Of a DNA stretch of 64,000 nucleotides, positions 11,581 to 21,417 are shown piece after piece. Each line of letters begins with the position of its first letter. Positions within the stretch are counted from its first letter, which is position 1. Below the pieces are notes generated by a model, which was not told the origin of the DNA, ran no database searches, and worked only from the letters and a program-made list of their open reading frames with translations. The stretch lies in assembly GCF_019279795.1 (NCBI RefSeq), contig NC_056743.1, positions 1,779,253,549 through 1,779,317,548 of the forward strand. Direction: 5' to 3'. The DNA comes from Protopterus annectens (taxonomy: Eukaryota > Chordata > Ceratodontiformes > Protopteridae). Made by a program: the position numbers and the translations under genes.

Positions 11581-12158
11581 GTATTGCATTTCCATTTGCA
11601 TGATGTTTAGCACAAAGCACCATAAGAAATCAATGGTGGGGAATAGTTATTGTCATTTATTTGCTTCCAGCAACATGGCTCTGCTGACTGTCACTCAGTG
11701 CTGGTTGTGGCCAGTGAGCACAGTACACCAACATTGTTATAGATCAGTCTACAGTTGTTGTATATAAGCTCCAGCATTTTCCACAGTTCACTAGCAACAT
11801 GATTGTGATGTTGTAACTGTGTGGTATGTTGCATACAGCGATATCAGGATTTGTTGCAAAACCCTCTATTCATTAGGCATTTTCCAACATGATATTAAAA
11901 ATCCTTTGGAAGTGTACTTTGTCATAGTGTGTTAACTGTGTGTGTGTGTGTGGGGGGGGTGGCAGCAGCAGGTAAAACACATATAATACCTTACATAGGT
12001 ACACATATTTTCATCTATCATCACATTATTCTTTGAAGCTGTGCATGCAGGAGTTGTCCTTACACATAATGATATCAGGCACACTCGATCATTTCTAGGA
12101 GTAACTGTCATGAATGGTCTTGATGTCACACTTTTGATGATGTGCATAGGTTTAGACT
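11581..12158. other. unassigned spacer with a GT tract
   Basis: No gene recognised. A short (GT)n run followed by a G run lies at about 11936-11960. The region ends at the 8-bp target duplication of the next element. Confidence 0.4.
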
Positions 12159-12166
12159 TACATACT

Positions 12167-12493
12167 GGGTCTATATCAGCATTTCGAATGCTGACAATAT
12201 CGAACACAATATTGTCGCGTCGAGAATGCCGAAAGTGCAGAACATTGAACGGGTAAATGGAAATTTCCGTCAGAAGAGATTTCCATTTACTTCAATGTAC
12301 TGCGGTCTCGGACTTGGTATATTTAAGTAGCAGGGGCTGTGGGGGGCACAGCACCCCATGTGGCTGCCTACACCCTTTAGTTTTTTTTTTTTTTTTTTTT
12401 TTTATTGGCATTCGAAAATTTAATACGTCGATCATTTCAGTTCGACATTTAGTGATTCAACCTATTAAATTTTCGAAATGATGATATAGCCTC
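12167..12493. mobile_element. short inverted-repeat DNA transposon (GGGTCTATAT family), copy 1
   Basis: The left end GGGTCTATATCAGCATTTCG pairs with the inverted right end GAGGCTATATCATCATTTCG. It is flanked by TACATACT (12159-12166) and AACATACT (12494-12501), an 8-bp target duplication with one mismatch. An internal hairpin has arms GTAAATGGAAAT and ATTTCCATTTAC (about 12252-12290). A 23-bp T tract lies near 12380. No transposase is present. The ends and the 8-bp duplications match the element at 63151-63770. An 8-bp duplication is compatible with hAT-type, P-type or Merlin-type transposases. The superfamily is not assigned. Confidence 0.7.
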
Positions 12494-12500
12494 AACATAC

Positions 12501-12501
<1 letters not shown>

Positions 12502-12544
<43 letters not shown>
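12502..12544. repeat. (CA)n microsatellite
   Basis: Perfect AC dinucleotide run directly beside the right target duplication of the preceding transposon. Confidence 0.95.
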
Positions 12545-12547
<3 letters not shown>

Positions 12548-12951
12548 TACAACAGTTGTTAGCAGACTGCCTCCACATGACTTCTGTATGGCATGATTTC
12601 CATCTTAGTTAAGTTTTCCTGCTATGCCACACATCTCCTATGTACATTCATCTCATCTGTTATATTTTACAAAGCTGTAGCAATTTGTAGTGCAGCATAA
12701 TTTTTAATTTATTTTCTGTTCACCTTGACATTTTTATTTTGGTGGCATATTCTTGTGTATTGCATTATATATAATGATTTGGATGTGTTCTCTAGCTCAT
12801 TTTCTACCCTTCACAACATACACAACGCTGTCACAATTGTTGTTGTTTCCACTTTCAAGACTAGTACAGGGAGTACATACAGATGTTCGTTAATTTTATT
12901 CAATTTGTCCGTTTATCTTTGTGTTTTCTCATTATTTGTGCAATAATAGCT
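12545..12951. other. unassigned spacer
   Basis: AT-rich, with a 73-codon open frame at 12725-12946 that resembles nothing known and has no coding signature. No gene called. Confidence 0.4.
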
Positions 12952-15337
12952 TAGGTTCATAGGTTCATAGTTGTGTAGCAGGCTAATGGCCCTGGAGCCT
13001 TTACAAGACTAGCCCATAGGATTACCCTGAGATCGTGCCACCCAACCTTAGTTCCCAGTGCTTCTGTCGAGTAGAGCCACTGGAGTGATCCCTGGGGTGA
13101 ATTTTCTATTTCCCATCCATGAACCTGTCCCTCCAGCTTGTTCTGTTGATTGTGGTAATGAGGTTGAGGTCTCTGGAGTGTGTGGTGCAGAGGGATTGAG
13201 ATTTCTTTAGATGTAGCATTTCTAACAGATCTAGATCACACATGGATTTGTAAGTCAAGCAGAGATTGTCTCTAAGTAAGCAATATGAGACAGAGAATAG
13301 TTGGAGTTTTTTGAGTCTGTCCATATAGGACAAGTGTTTAAGGCCTAGGATCCTCTTTGTGAGGTACTTTTGCAGCCTCTCCAGTTGTTGCAGGTGTCTA
13401 GTGAGGTACATGCCAAATGAGGCATAGTACTCGATGATTGACCTAATGAGGGAAGAGTAGAGGGAGACAATGACATCTTTCTTCCTGGATGCAAAACCCT
13501 TAGTAATGAGATGTGCCACATAGAAGGACTTTCTGACCACAGTAGCAATGTGGTGGTCAAAAGAGAGGTTACTATCAATCTGTGTTCCTAGATCTCTTAT
13601 AACTCCTGCTGTGTTCATTGGACTACCATCGATGTGGTAATTCATGGGAACCAGGTTTTTCCCAAAGGGGATGACGACACATTTTTTGGTATTGAGCTTA
13701 AGGCCGTGGTTCTGACATCAATCGTTAGTTTCAGTGAGGCCTTTCTGTAGGATGGCAACATCACTTGGGGAGTTAATAATAGCTCCCAACTTGCAATAGT
13801 CTGTGACCTTTGTCAGCCAGAGTCCCTTTGTGTTGGGCTGGACTTCTGAGAAGTAGATACCAAACAGAAGAGGACCCAGGACCAAACCTTGTGGGACTCT
13901 ACTCATGACAGGTCGGCAGTCTGACTTGGAGTTAGCTACTTTCACACTGTGCGTTCTATCTGTGAGCCAGTTTGCAACCCACCTAGTGATATAGGGGTTG
14001 ATGCCCAGCTTAGTGAGTTTTTCTATGATTCCTGAGTGGGATATGATATCAAAGACCTTGGACAGATCAAGGTAGGCTGTATGAACTACCTTGCCTTCAT
14101 CCACAGCTCTGGTGAATGACTCAAAGAAGTCGACCAAGTTGAGCAGGCATGATCTACCCTTCACAAAACCAAACTGCGGGAGCCAGAGATTGGAGATTTC
14201 CTATATCCTTCTTTATTAGGTCCATGATGATGGGTTCCATAGCTGCATATCAGACGCGTCAAGCTAATGGGGTGATAGTTCCCAGGGTCTGTAGTCACTC
14301 CTCCTTTGTGGAGAGGGATGACTGTAGCAGTGCACCATTTGGTAGAGACAAAGCCTGAGGTGAGGCTGTGATTGAACAGGGCACACAGGTGAGGTGCCAG
14401 TTCACTATGTAGTTCATGTAGAACACAGACAGGGATATTGTCAGGTCCCATAGAAACTGTATTCTTGGTAATGGACAGTGCTGATTTAACCTGTGCAGCA
14501 GTAATACTGGGTGCCTGGCAATCTTCTGGTATTGTGATTGGTCCTTTTGTGGGGAAGATGGGATAAAGTTGGCACTGAATCTGTTGGCCATTATATTGGC
14601 AATATCTGTTGGCTCAGTATAGGAGGTGCCATTGTGCAACAGCTCTGAGCAAATCTGGGTATTGCCGTGGAGATTCTTTACATAACTATAGAAGGCCTTG
14701 TGGTTGTCTTTACTCTCTGCTGCAATTCTGTATTCATAGCTAGCTTTAGAGGATTTGATGAGGGATCTCAACTTTTTGTTGAGGCTGATAAGGGAGGTTT
14801 CCAGTCATGGGACTTCACCTTATTCTGCATCAGTTCCCTCCTTCTGTTGTAGAGTTTGTTTATGGCAGGGGACCACCAGATTGGCTTCCTTCTTTTGGAG
14901 GAGAGCATCTTGGTTTTATTGAGTATGGTGAGATCCATGCATTTGTGTACATGTTTCTACAGTGCATTGGTGTATGATTCGGCAGTCATGTAACTATTCT
15001 CCATTTGCATGGGTGCCGTGAAGTTAGCCACCTCTGTTTTTAGGAGCCCAAAGTTAGCTTTGTAGAATGTTTTCATGGTGGTTACCTTTGCGGGGGGGGG
15101 GGGGATGTGGATTTCCAAGGTGATTAGTTTGTGGTCAGATCTAACCAAGGAGGAGTTGAATATTGTGTAGAGCTATGGTTGCCCATGTTATTAATGACCA
15201 AAGGATGTTTCTATCTGTAGTGGGGGTAAGAACGAGCTGGTCCAGGGCATTGAAATTAATGAATTTCAGGAAACATTGGGCAATTGTATTGGCACATGAG
15301 TAGTTTTCCCAGTTAATGGAGGGGGTAGTTGATACAT
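12952..15337 (-). mobile_element. CR1 LINE copy 2, 5'-truncated
   Basis: The 3' end at the low-coordinate side shows the tail AGGTTCATAGGTTCATAG (12953-12970) and the 3' UTR text AGGCTAATGGCCCTGGAGCC. Similarity to copies 6 and 7 runs up to about 15337, inside the endonuclease domain, where it stops abruptly. This is the usual 5' truncation of CR1. The 3' UTR variant is shared with copy 4. Confidence 0.9.
13106..15330 (-). pseudogene. CR1 ORF2 fragment (endonuclease end, RT, C-terminus)
   Basis: Minus-strand pieces in order. 15330-15150: end of the endonuclease (QLVLTPTTDRNILWSL). 15148-14957: MVRSDHKLITLEIHIPP. 14771-14295: the linker before the RT (SYEYRIAAESKDNHKAFYSY). 14451-14161: MGPDNIPVCVLHELHSELAP and VIPLHKGGVTTDPGNYHPIS. 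14164-13718: RT palm with YLDLSKVFDIISHSG (motif A) and SRVPQGLVLGPLLFGIYFSE. 13645-13106: thumb and C-terminus. The YADD-type block is altered (VTDYCKLGA in place of FADDCKLGA). The frame changes several times. Non-functional. Confidence 0.85.
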
Positions 15338-15848
15338 ATGTATATGGTAATTTGTAAAATTGTGTTGCTTGCATGTCTTTTCAAACAGAACATTTTCCTC
15401 TGCACATTTACTGACTGTGATGTCTTTCTTAATGTACAGGATAATTCAGGTATAGTTCCCCCATGTTAATTACCACACTCAGTGCAATGCACAAAAGTAT
15501 CAACCTGTCTTGTCCATTTTCTGTTAGTCTTCTCTTTCTATTTATGTGTACCTAACTGACCTGTATGTTGTTGTACAGTGCACGGACACTTACTTACAGA
15601 TCTCAGGTTTGTGTACAGTCCTTTATTAACATTATGTGCACAAGCTTTGCCTTAGGCCAAGTGGCTGTGAACATGTGTTGTGGGCTCCAGCAGAGGCAGC
15701 TCAGTTTGTAGAGTGCTTTGACTTTTTCCATATTTGATTAGCAGTCCCTGCCAGTGCACACAGATGGCTGATTATGTTAGCTCCTCTGTGACATGAACAT
15801 GATGTTAATTACTCCCCAGATAAGTCTGTTCATAATGGAAGCACAACT
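15338..15848. other. unassigned spacer
   Basis: No gene or repeat recognised. Confidence 0.35.
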
Positions 15849-16097
15849 AAGTGCTTAAATGTCAATGTCCAGGTGCCAGGAATTTAGCTTTTCTTCACAA
15901 ACATCTACAGTTGTGAGTGAAATGCAAAAAAAAATATTGACAACCGAACACAAGTGTAGCAATCAAATATGTCCACTAACTGTGCTCAGGCAGTTAGATG
16001 ATTAAGATTCGTGATTTGGGCAGCAACTATTGTGGATTTTTGCTTTTCATTGCCCCATATTCCACAAGAATGACTAATGGAAAATGACAAAGGTAGC
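15849..16097 (+). repeat. direct repeat, left copy (paired with 17129-17366)
   Basis: About 245 bp sharing AATTTAGCTTTTCTTCACAA, ACACAAGTGTAGCA, CACTAACTGTGCTCAGG and TTCCACAAGAATGACTAATG, in order and orientation, with 17129-17366. The two lie 1.28 kb apart. No coding capacity. Confidence 0.75.
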
Positions 16098-16249
16098 TTA
16101 TGACATTGAGAGGGTAGTGTGAGATTTGCAATAAGGAAGGTTAGGGTCAGCTCTGAATATAAGCCTAGGCGCAAGTTACATTCATGTTTATGTGTTCATT
16201 CAGTAAAAAAGTATAGAGATTTTCACTCTTATTTAATTTCTGCAAATGT
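16098..16249. other. short spacer
   Basis: Nothing recognised. Confidence 0.3.
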
Positions 16250-16530
16250 TTTGGGTTTCTAATACCATGATGGGAATGAACACCACTCCTAAGTTGGGTA
16301 CAATTAGAGATCATGAACTTAGTATTGTTTCATTCTTTGATGTTAGCCAAGAGGGGTCTTCTCAGCATCTATAATGTACCCAGAATTGGCATCTTCTGCA
16401 GTTCATAAGGGGTTAAATGTATTGCTAGCATATTTAAGTACACTGTAAAATTATTTTTATTAGTCCTGTTTCTTCTTCTAATATTGAATTTTTTTGGGTG
16501 TCTATTCTACACTGATCTCATTTCTGGTTA
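16250..16530 (+). repeat. dispersed repeat, copy 1 (paired with 47225-47525)
   Basis: Shares with 47225-47525, in order: GGGTTTCTAATACCATGA, TTAGTATTGTTTCATTCTTT, ATGTACCCAGAATTG, TCTTCTGCAGTTCATA and a TTTTTATTAG block. Non-coding and unclassified. The two copies lie 31 kb apart on the same strand. Confidence 0.65.
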
Positions 16531-17128
16531 AGTAGGTAGAGAGCAATGCAAAAAATATGATGTGATGAAGAAAATGAGTTACTATTAAATTGTTTTTAGC
16601 TGCTTTTCATTAATTTTAAGCAGATATTGAGTCAAGTTTAGTTAATATATTCCTATATAAATTTTCTTTAAGCAGAAGTATGCAAAATATGATACTGACT
16701 TATATAACATGGGTTTCCTTTTGTGATACTGTCTATGGATGGTCAGTAGTGCAAGTTATAAAACACCTATATCAAAAATAAAGATGTTTGTACAGCATCC
16801 TTTCACACAGTACAAATGGTTAGATGTTTGCTTTCAAATCAAGTAGTATCCTTCAGTTGGACTGCATATTTTTATATAACTCCATGCTATTTTACTGTTC
16901 ATTTTTTCTGTTATACTATTTTATTAGGTATTGCGCTTAGGCAGCACTCCTTCCCAAAGCTGTCATCATTACTGTATTTTTTCTTTCAGTCTTTTTTGAA
17001 ACTCTTTTCTTTTTTAATTACAAGCTTTTAGGCATCCTTATGGCACAAACTATTGTTTTAAAGATAAGAATAATCCATTCTCCCTTTCTACAGACATTGA
17101 ATGGTTGTTTTCACATGCATTATTAACT
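16531..17128. other. unassigned AT-rich spacer
   Basis: A 71-codon frame at 16816-17031 is rich in Phe and Leu because of T-rich DNA. Nothing supports a gene. Confidence 0.35.
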
Positions 17129-17366
17129 AAGTACTTAATTTTCAATGTTCAGATGCCAAGAATTTAGCTTTTCTTCACAAACATCAACTGTTGTGGAATG
17201 CAAAAAATATTGACACTCAAACACAAGTGTAGCAGTCAAATAAGGCCACTAACTGTGCTCAGGTAATTGTATGATTAAGGTTAGTGATTTGGGCAGCAGC
17301 TACAGTGTATTTCTGCTTTTCATTTTCCCCAAATTCCACAAGAATGACTAATGGAAAATGTCATTT
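17129..17366 (+). repeat. direct repeat, right copy (paired with 15849-16097)
   Basis: See the left copy for the shared landmarks. Divergence between the two is visible but modest, with small indels. Confidence 0.75.
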
Positions 17367-17458
17367 TGAATGTCAAATGAATTACTAATGGAAAACATTA
17401 GGCCCTGACCTTATAGATAACAAATTTCTATGGAACAATAAAGTATTTTACACCAAGC

Positions 17459-17700
17459 TGTGACATCCCTCCTCTGGGCAAGTATTCAAGGAGCCTCAAT
17501 CCTCACCACTAACATGGGGGGGGTTCACTTCTGCACCAAGCACAATTTCTTTTAAGAGCACACAGGGAGCACACTCCAATCCTGAGGTTGGATTTTCCTC
17601 TCCAGGCCCCAAATAAGACTCCACCTTTCTCACTGCAGAAATCAGTGCTCTATGTCCCTGTTCCAAGTAGCCGATACACATGCACTCTTTGAGATTTGAT

Positions 17701-17796
<96 letters not shown>

Positions 17797-19022
17797 GAAA
17801 GGCTGGCACAGCTTACTTGCTTGGCCACATCCACCCAGACTATAAGGTAAGTTCACAGCCACTGGCTAGCTACTTTAAAGCTCTTACCTGGGTACCCAAT
17901 TACTCTTATTAAAATACTTATATATAAATGGTAGTGTTTCCAAACCAAGCAGCAAGACTTTCATAAGCATGAAACTGTAGTGACACCAAACAAATGCAAT
18001 TACCCTCAAAGGTTAAAATAAAATAAGACCAGCCACAATGAAAGGTATACCTATATTTAATAACAAATAATAAAGTAGAAAACATGAAAATACTGAACAT
18101 CTATTTACAATAAATACCAGAGTTTCAGTTCACAAGAAATATAAAAACAACACAGCTGGAAATATTCATACAGATACAGAAAAACAATATTTAACTAATC
18201 TCCCTATATTTTGCTAACTACTGAAAATTTACTGTTCCCTACTTACTAGCTAGATCAAAGCAAGATGAAGCGGATGAGTGCCTTTGTTGTCAGTTCTAAT
18301 AACAGAGTACTAAGTGTGGCTATCACATTTGTAACTACTATGTAAATACAATTTCAGTGCTGGCTACAGAATGACATCATACCTGATAACCTGATTCTTG
18401 TGGTTCCCACACTACCCCTTCACTGGAAATTGAGCTAGGATCTAGCACAGATGTATCACAATACACACTCAGAACTTTGCTAAGGTTCATTCCAGCATCT
18501 GGAGAATGTAAAACAATTCCACCCCTTTCATCCTCCTTGCTGAGACTAAACAGCCATTCCCTAGAACCCAGGGATAGCAATTAGTTCACTAATAAGGACA
18601 ATAAGAGCAAGACTCCAGCCCAGACATTGCATGTCTGACTGCATTCCGACCTGTGGCATAAAATCTTAATGGCCTAAACCAGGGAATTTAATCTCAAGCT
18701 ATTTTTCTAAAGGTTATCTGGGCTGAGCATAACCTCTTCCCTTCCAACATCCTATGTTGTTACCATGTGTACATTTCATCAGTTACAATGCAGTCTGATA
18801 TATGTGTATATTTCTTTACTGTCCAGCAGGACCCACTGTTGATATATTTTAGCACAATCAACTTTACAAATATATTTTTAACAAAAACATCTGTACAATT
18901 CAGTTTGATATTCAAATGACATAAAATTCTTTGCAATACTCCAGCTAGTTATTCTGGCATATGCTACAAATACACTCGTCTACTCTGTCTGGCATAGCTA
19001 CCACTTCCTCACATCATCACAC
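17459..19022. repeat. LTR-like interspersed repeat, copy 2
   Basis: Homologous to 3075-4385. Starts TGTGACATCCCTCCTCTGGG and ends near CATCATCACA, which has the TG...CA form of a long terminal repeat. It holds GGAGCCTCAATCCTCACCAC, a long AC tract (17704-17792) that is short in copy 1, CAGACTATAAGGTAA and a TATTTAATAAC segment. Probably a solo LTR and an old one. No internal genes are attached. Confidence 0.5.
17704..17792. repeat. (CA)n microsatellite, 89 bp
   Basis: Pure AC run within the LTR-like repeat. In the homologous copy near 3400 the run is about ten units shorter and interrupted, so this is an expansion after insertion. Confidence 0.95.
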
Positions 19023-19711
19023 AAACTAAATTGGAGTAAAGAGATTTCTGCAAGCTGCAGTCTACTGATTCTTTGGCATGAAGAGGGAGCCCGGCCCCTC
19101 ACTTGTGAACTCAGATGTGAGTTTAGACCCTTTTTCAACACTTGTTTTTTTGCATAGATTTTGTAAGAATCATGTTAACAAAGCTTCCTGTGAATTAGAT
19201 CTGCTTTCAGCTGATAAATTGTAACCCCTTAATCATTTCATTCTGTTGTATTCATCATTTTCATTTTAGTGTGAACTCCGTCTTTAAGACAAGTATACAT
19301 ATATGTAATCTATGCAGCAAAATCACTAAGATAGAGTGTAGTTATTCTATTTATTTGTATATTTTATATAATTAATTATTTTACTGTGATCAGCTTTTTC
19401 CCATTCACCCATTTCTTAACTGACTAGTAGTAGAACGTGGAGTAGAAAAACACAAACTTTAGTTTGTTTTCTTTTGGGAGGTTGTCTTTTGCTTGCTCCT
19501 TTTTAGCAAAAGGTTTGGAACAGCATTCCCAATATGTTTTGGATTACTATGATAACAGAAGAAAATGATAATTCATATATTAATAGTAATTCTTTGTCAT
19601 TGTTTAAGATGTTGTACTGCAGGCACCTACTGTCGAATGAAAAAAAAAACATTGTTATAGTAGAAAGTTCGTCATGGGTATTACTGCAAGGGTTAGTTGT
19701 TATGGCTAAGA
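19023..19711. other. unassigned spacer
   Basis: No gene or repeat recognised. It ends at the probable terminal repeat of Harbinger copy B. Confidence 0.35.
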
Positions 19712-20760
19712 CATTGGGGAAAATTTAATAAAGCCTACACGGATGTTTTGTCCAGTGTAAGCATAGTGGCATGGTACTTACACGAAAGTAAGCAGATCTG
19801 TAATCCAGTAAACAGAGCTGAGGGGTGTGCACGAGAGTGCGAATACGGAAGTGTTTGTGGCAAGCAAATCACCTCATAAGCAGGTGAAATGCATGCAAAT
19901 GAGGCAGGTAGAGTGATCCAGCAAGCAGATAGGCATTCATACAGACCCCATGTTGGTGTCCGTAATGTACACAGAAAAAATCCATGTACAGGATGTAAAA
20001 ATGGCACCAGGGGCTGTACAAATGCATTTACAGTAGCAGAAATAGTATAGAGGAAACAGATATGTGCAAAAGTAATCACTGTGTGTCTAAACCCATATGG
20101 AAAACAATGTAAAATATTTTTTTTAAATATCCTGGGTATGTTTGCGCAGTGTGCTAATCCTGGGTATGTTTGCACAGCGCGCAGTACACAAACATGCGCA
20201 AACCAGGAATATCATAGAATGTGTGTTTTGGCTGTTGACGTAATAGTTCTGGTGCCTCAATTTATCTGGTGGAGCCCTGCAGTAATCTCCAGTCACATGT
20301 GCGCAGATGTTCACAGTATGTGCCATGCTACACAATGTGATCCTGTAGAAATAGCTGCAGCAGGATCAGCAAAGGGAAGGGATACACATCCCCACACCAG
20401 TGCCTAGGTAACCATAGCTGCACCCACAGGGAGACTTGGAGGAGGAACCCCTTGAGAACTGTTCCTGTAGACAGACATAGGCATGTCTGGTATGCCCTGG
20501 CCTTGGCCAAGAGACAACACATAGCACATGCACTGACAACCTAGGGCCCTAGGGACTGACACCTTACTCTGACTCACATACATGTTAGTAAAAACAATGC
20601 CAGCCAGCTCACACAACCTGTACCTCACCATGTATTGGCTGTGGACTGCATGCTTCAGACAGAGCCAGCCCCAAACTACAGCTTTGTCAACTGCTGCATT
20701 CACAAGGTATGTTAGTCTCCTGTACACTACTTGTAAGGAGTACTACAATATAGTAGCATA
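19712..20760 (+). mobile_element. PIF/Harbinger copy B, internally deleted
   Basis: Begins with GGGGAAAATTTAATAAAGCC, the inverse of the copy A terminus. 19735-20175 matches 2126-2560 inverted. It then jumps directly to the transposase C-terminal region (about 20290-20560, equivalent to 480-190) and to the downstream part (about 20560-20740, equivalent to 190-1). The catalytic core (equivalent to about 500-1300) and the distal upstream region are absent, so it is a non-autonomous deletion derivative. The exact right end is not visible, because copy A leaves the window at the equivalent point. Confidence 0.75.
20290..20560 (+). pseudogene. Harbinger transposase C-terminal remnant
   Basis: The plus-strand text VFTVCAMLHNVI corresponds to VMLHNMI of copy A. 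A proline- and glutamate-rich tail and CPGLGQETTH follow. It lacks all three catalytic blocks. Confidence 0.65.
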
Positions 20761-21139
20761 TGTATGGACCTGCCGCATGTATGCAAGGGAATATAGTGGG
20801 CTATATATAGTGTGCTACTGGCCTACTTGCAGAGATCTATAGTGGGCTACTTGTACAGATCTAACACCTACTTGGGACAATGGGTACTCTGTTCATTAGT
20901 ATGTGCCCTATAACATCCATTAGGCCACATGGTTGGAAACTCCATGACATTATTCCATGGAGATGCCAAACAGTGGGGTCACAGCACAGTCACATGACTG
21001 CATATGCCAGAAGAGCATAGGCTGATCATCTCCCACCCCAAACACATCAGTTTTCCCATACAATTGCTGTAACAGTAAGTCTGCAATGATATACCAGCAG
21101 ACTAGACAATTCCCCTATCCTGTTGAGAGCATGAGGAAT
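20761..21139. other. unassigned spacer
   Basis: No gene recognised. It may include the last part of Harbinger copy B. Confidence 0.35.
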
Positions 21140-21141
21140 GA

Positions 21142-21245
21142 ACCTCTCTGTCTGGCGGCTAATGTGGCTCACTGGGCCAGTGACAGTAGCATGTATGATG
21201 GTGCTGATGGTTCAAATCTGGCCGCATCCAACATCTTTTGCATGC
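21142..21245 (+). mobile_element. tRNA-derived SINE-like fragment
   Basis: A-box-like TGGCTCACTGGG near 21175 and a near-canonical pol III B box GGTTCAAATC near 21210, 38 bp apart, followed by GCATCCAAC. The same trailing motif follows the weaker B boxes in the tandem array at 25605-26790 (ACATCCAAC, GCATCCAAT), so these are probably one tRNA-derived family. Confidence 0.5.
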
Positions 21246-21417
21246 ATGGTACTTATATTGTGGTAGTCCCACGGACTGTCATAAGCTCTCAATCTGTTAC
21301 TGCAAGAAAGGTGGACAAAGTCAGAGTGTATGGGGGTATAAAGGTTCATTACAAATGAAGGACACCTTTTGACTCTGATAACCTGCAGCTTGTAACATCC
21401 TACCTAGTTTTTCACAT

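Noticed and set aside
17650-17862. Frame with a long Cys-Val repeat
   Set aside because: Translation of an AC/TG microsatellite; no coding signal beyond it.
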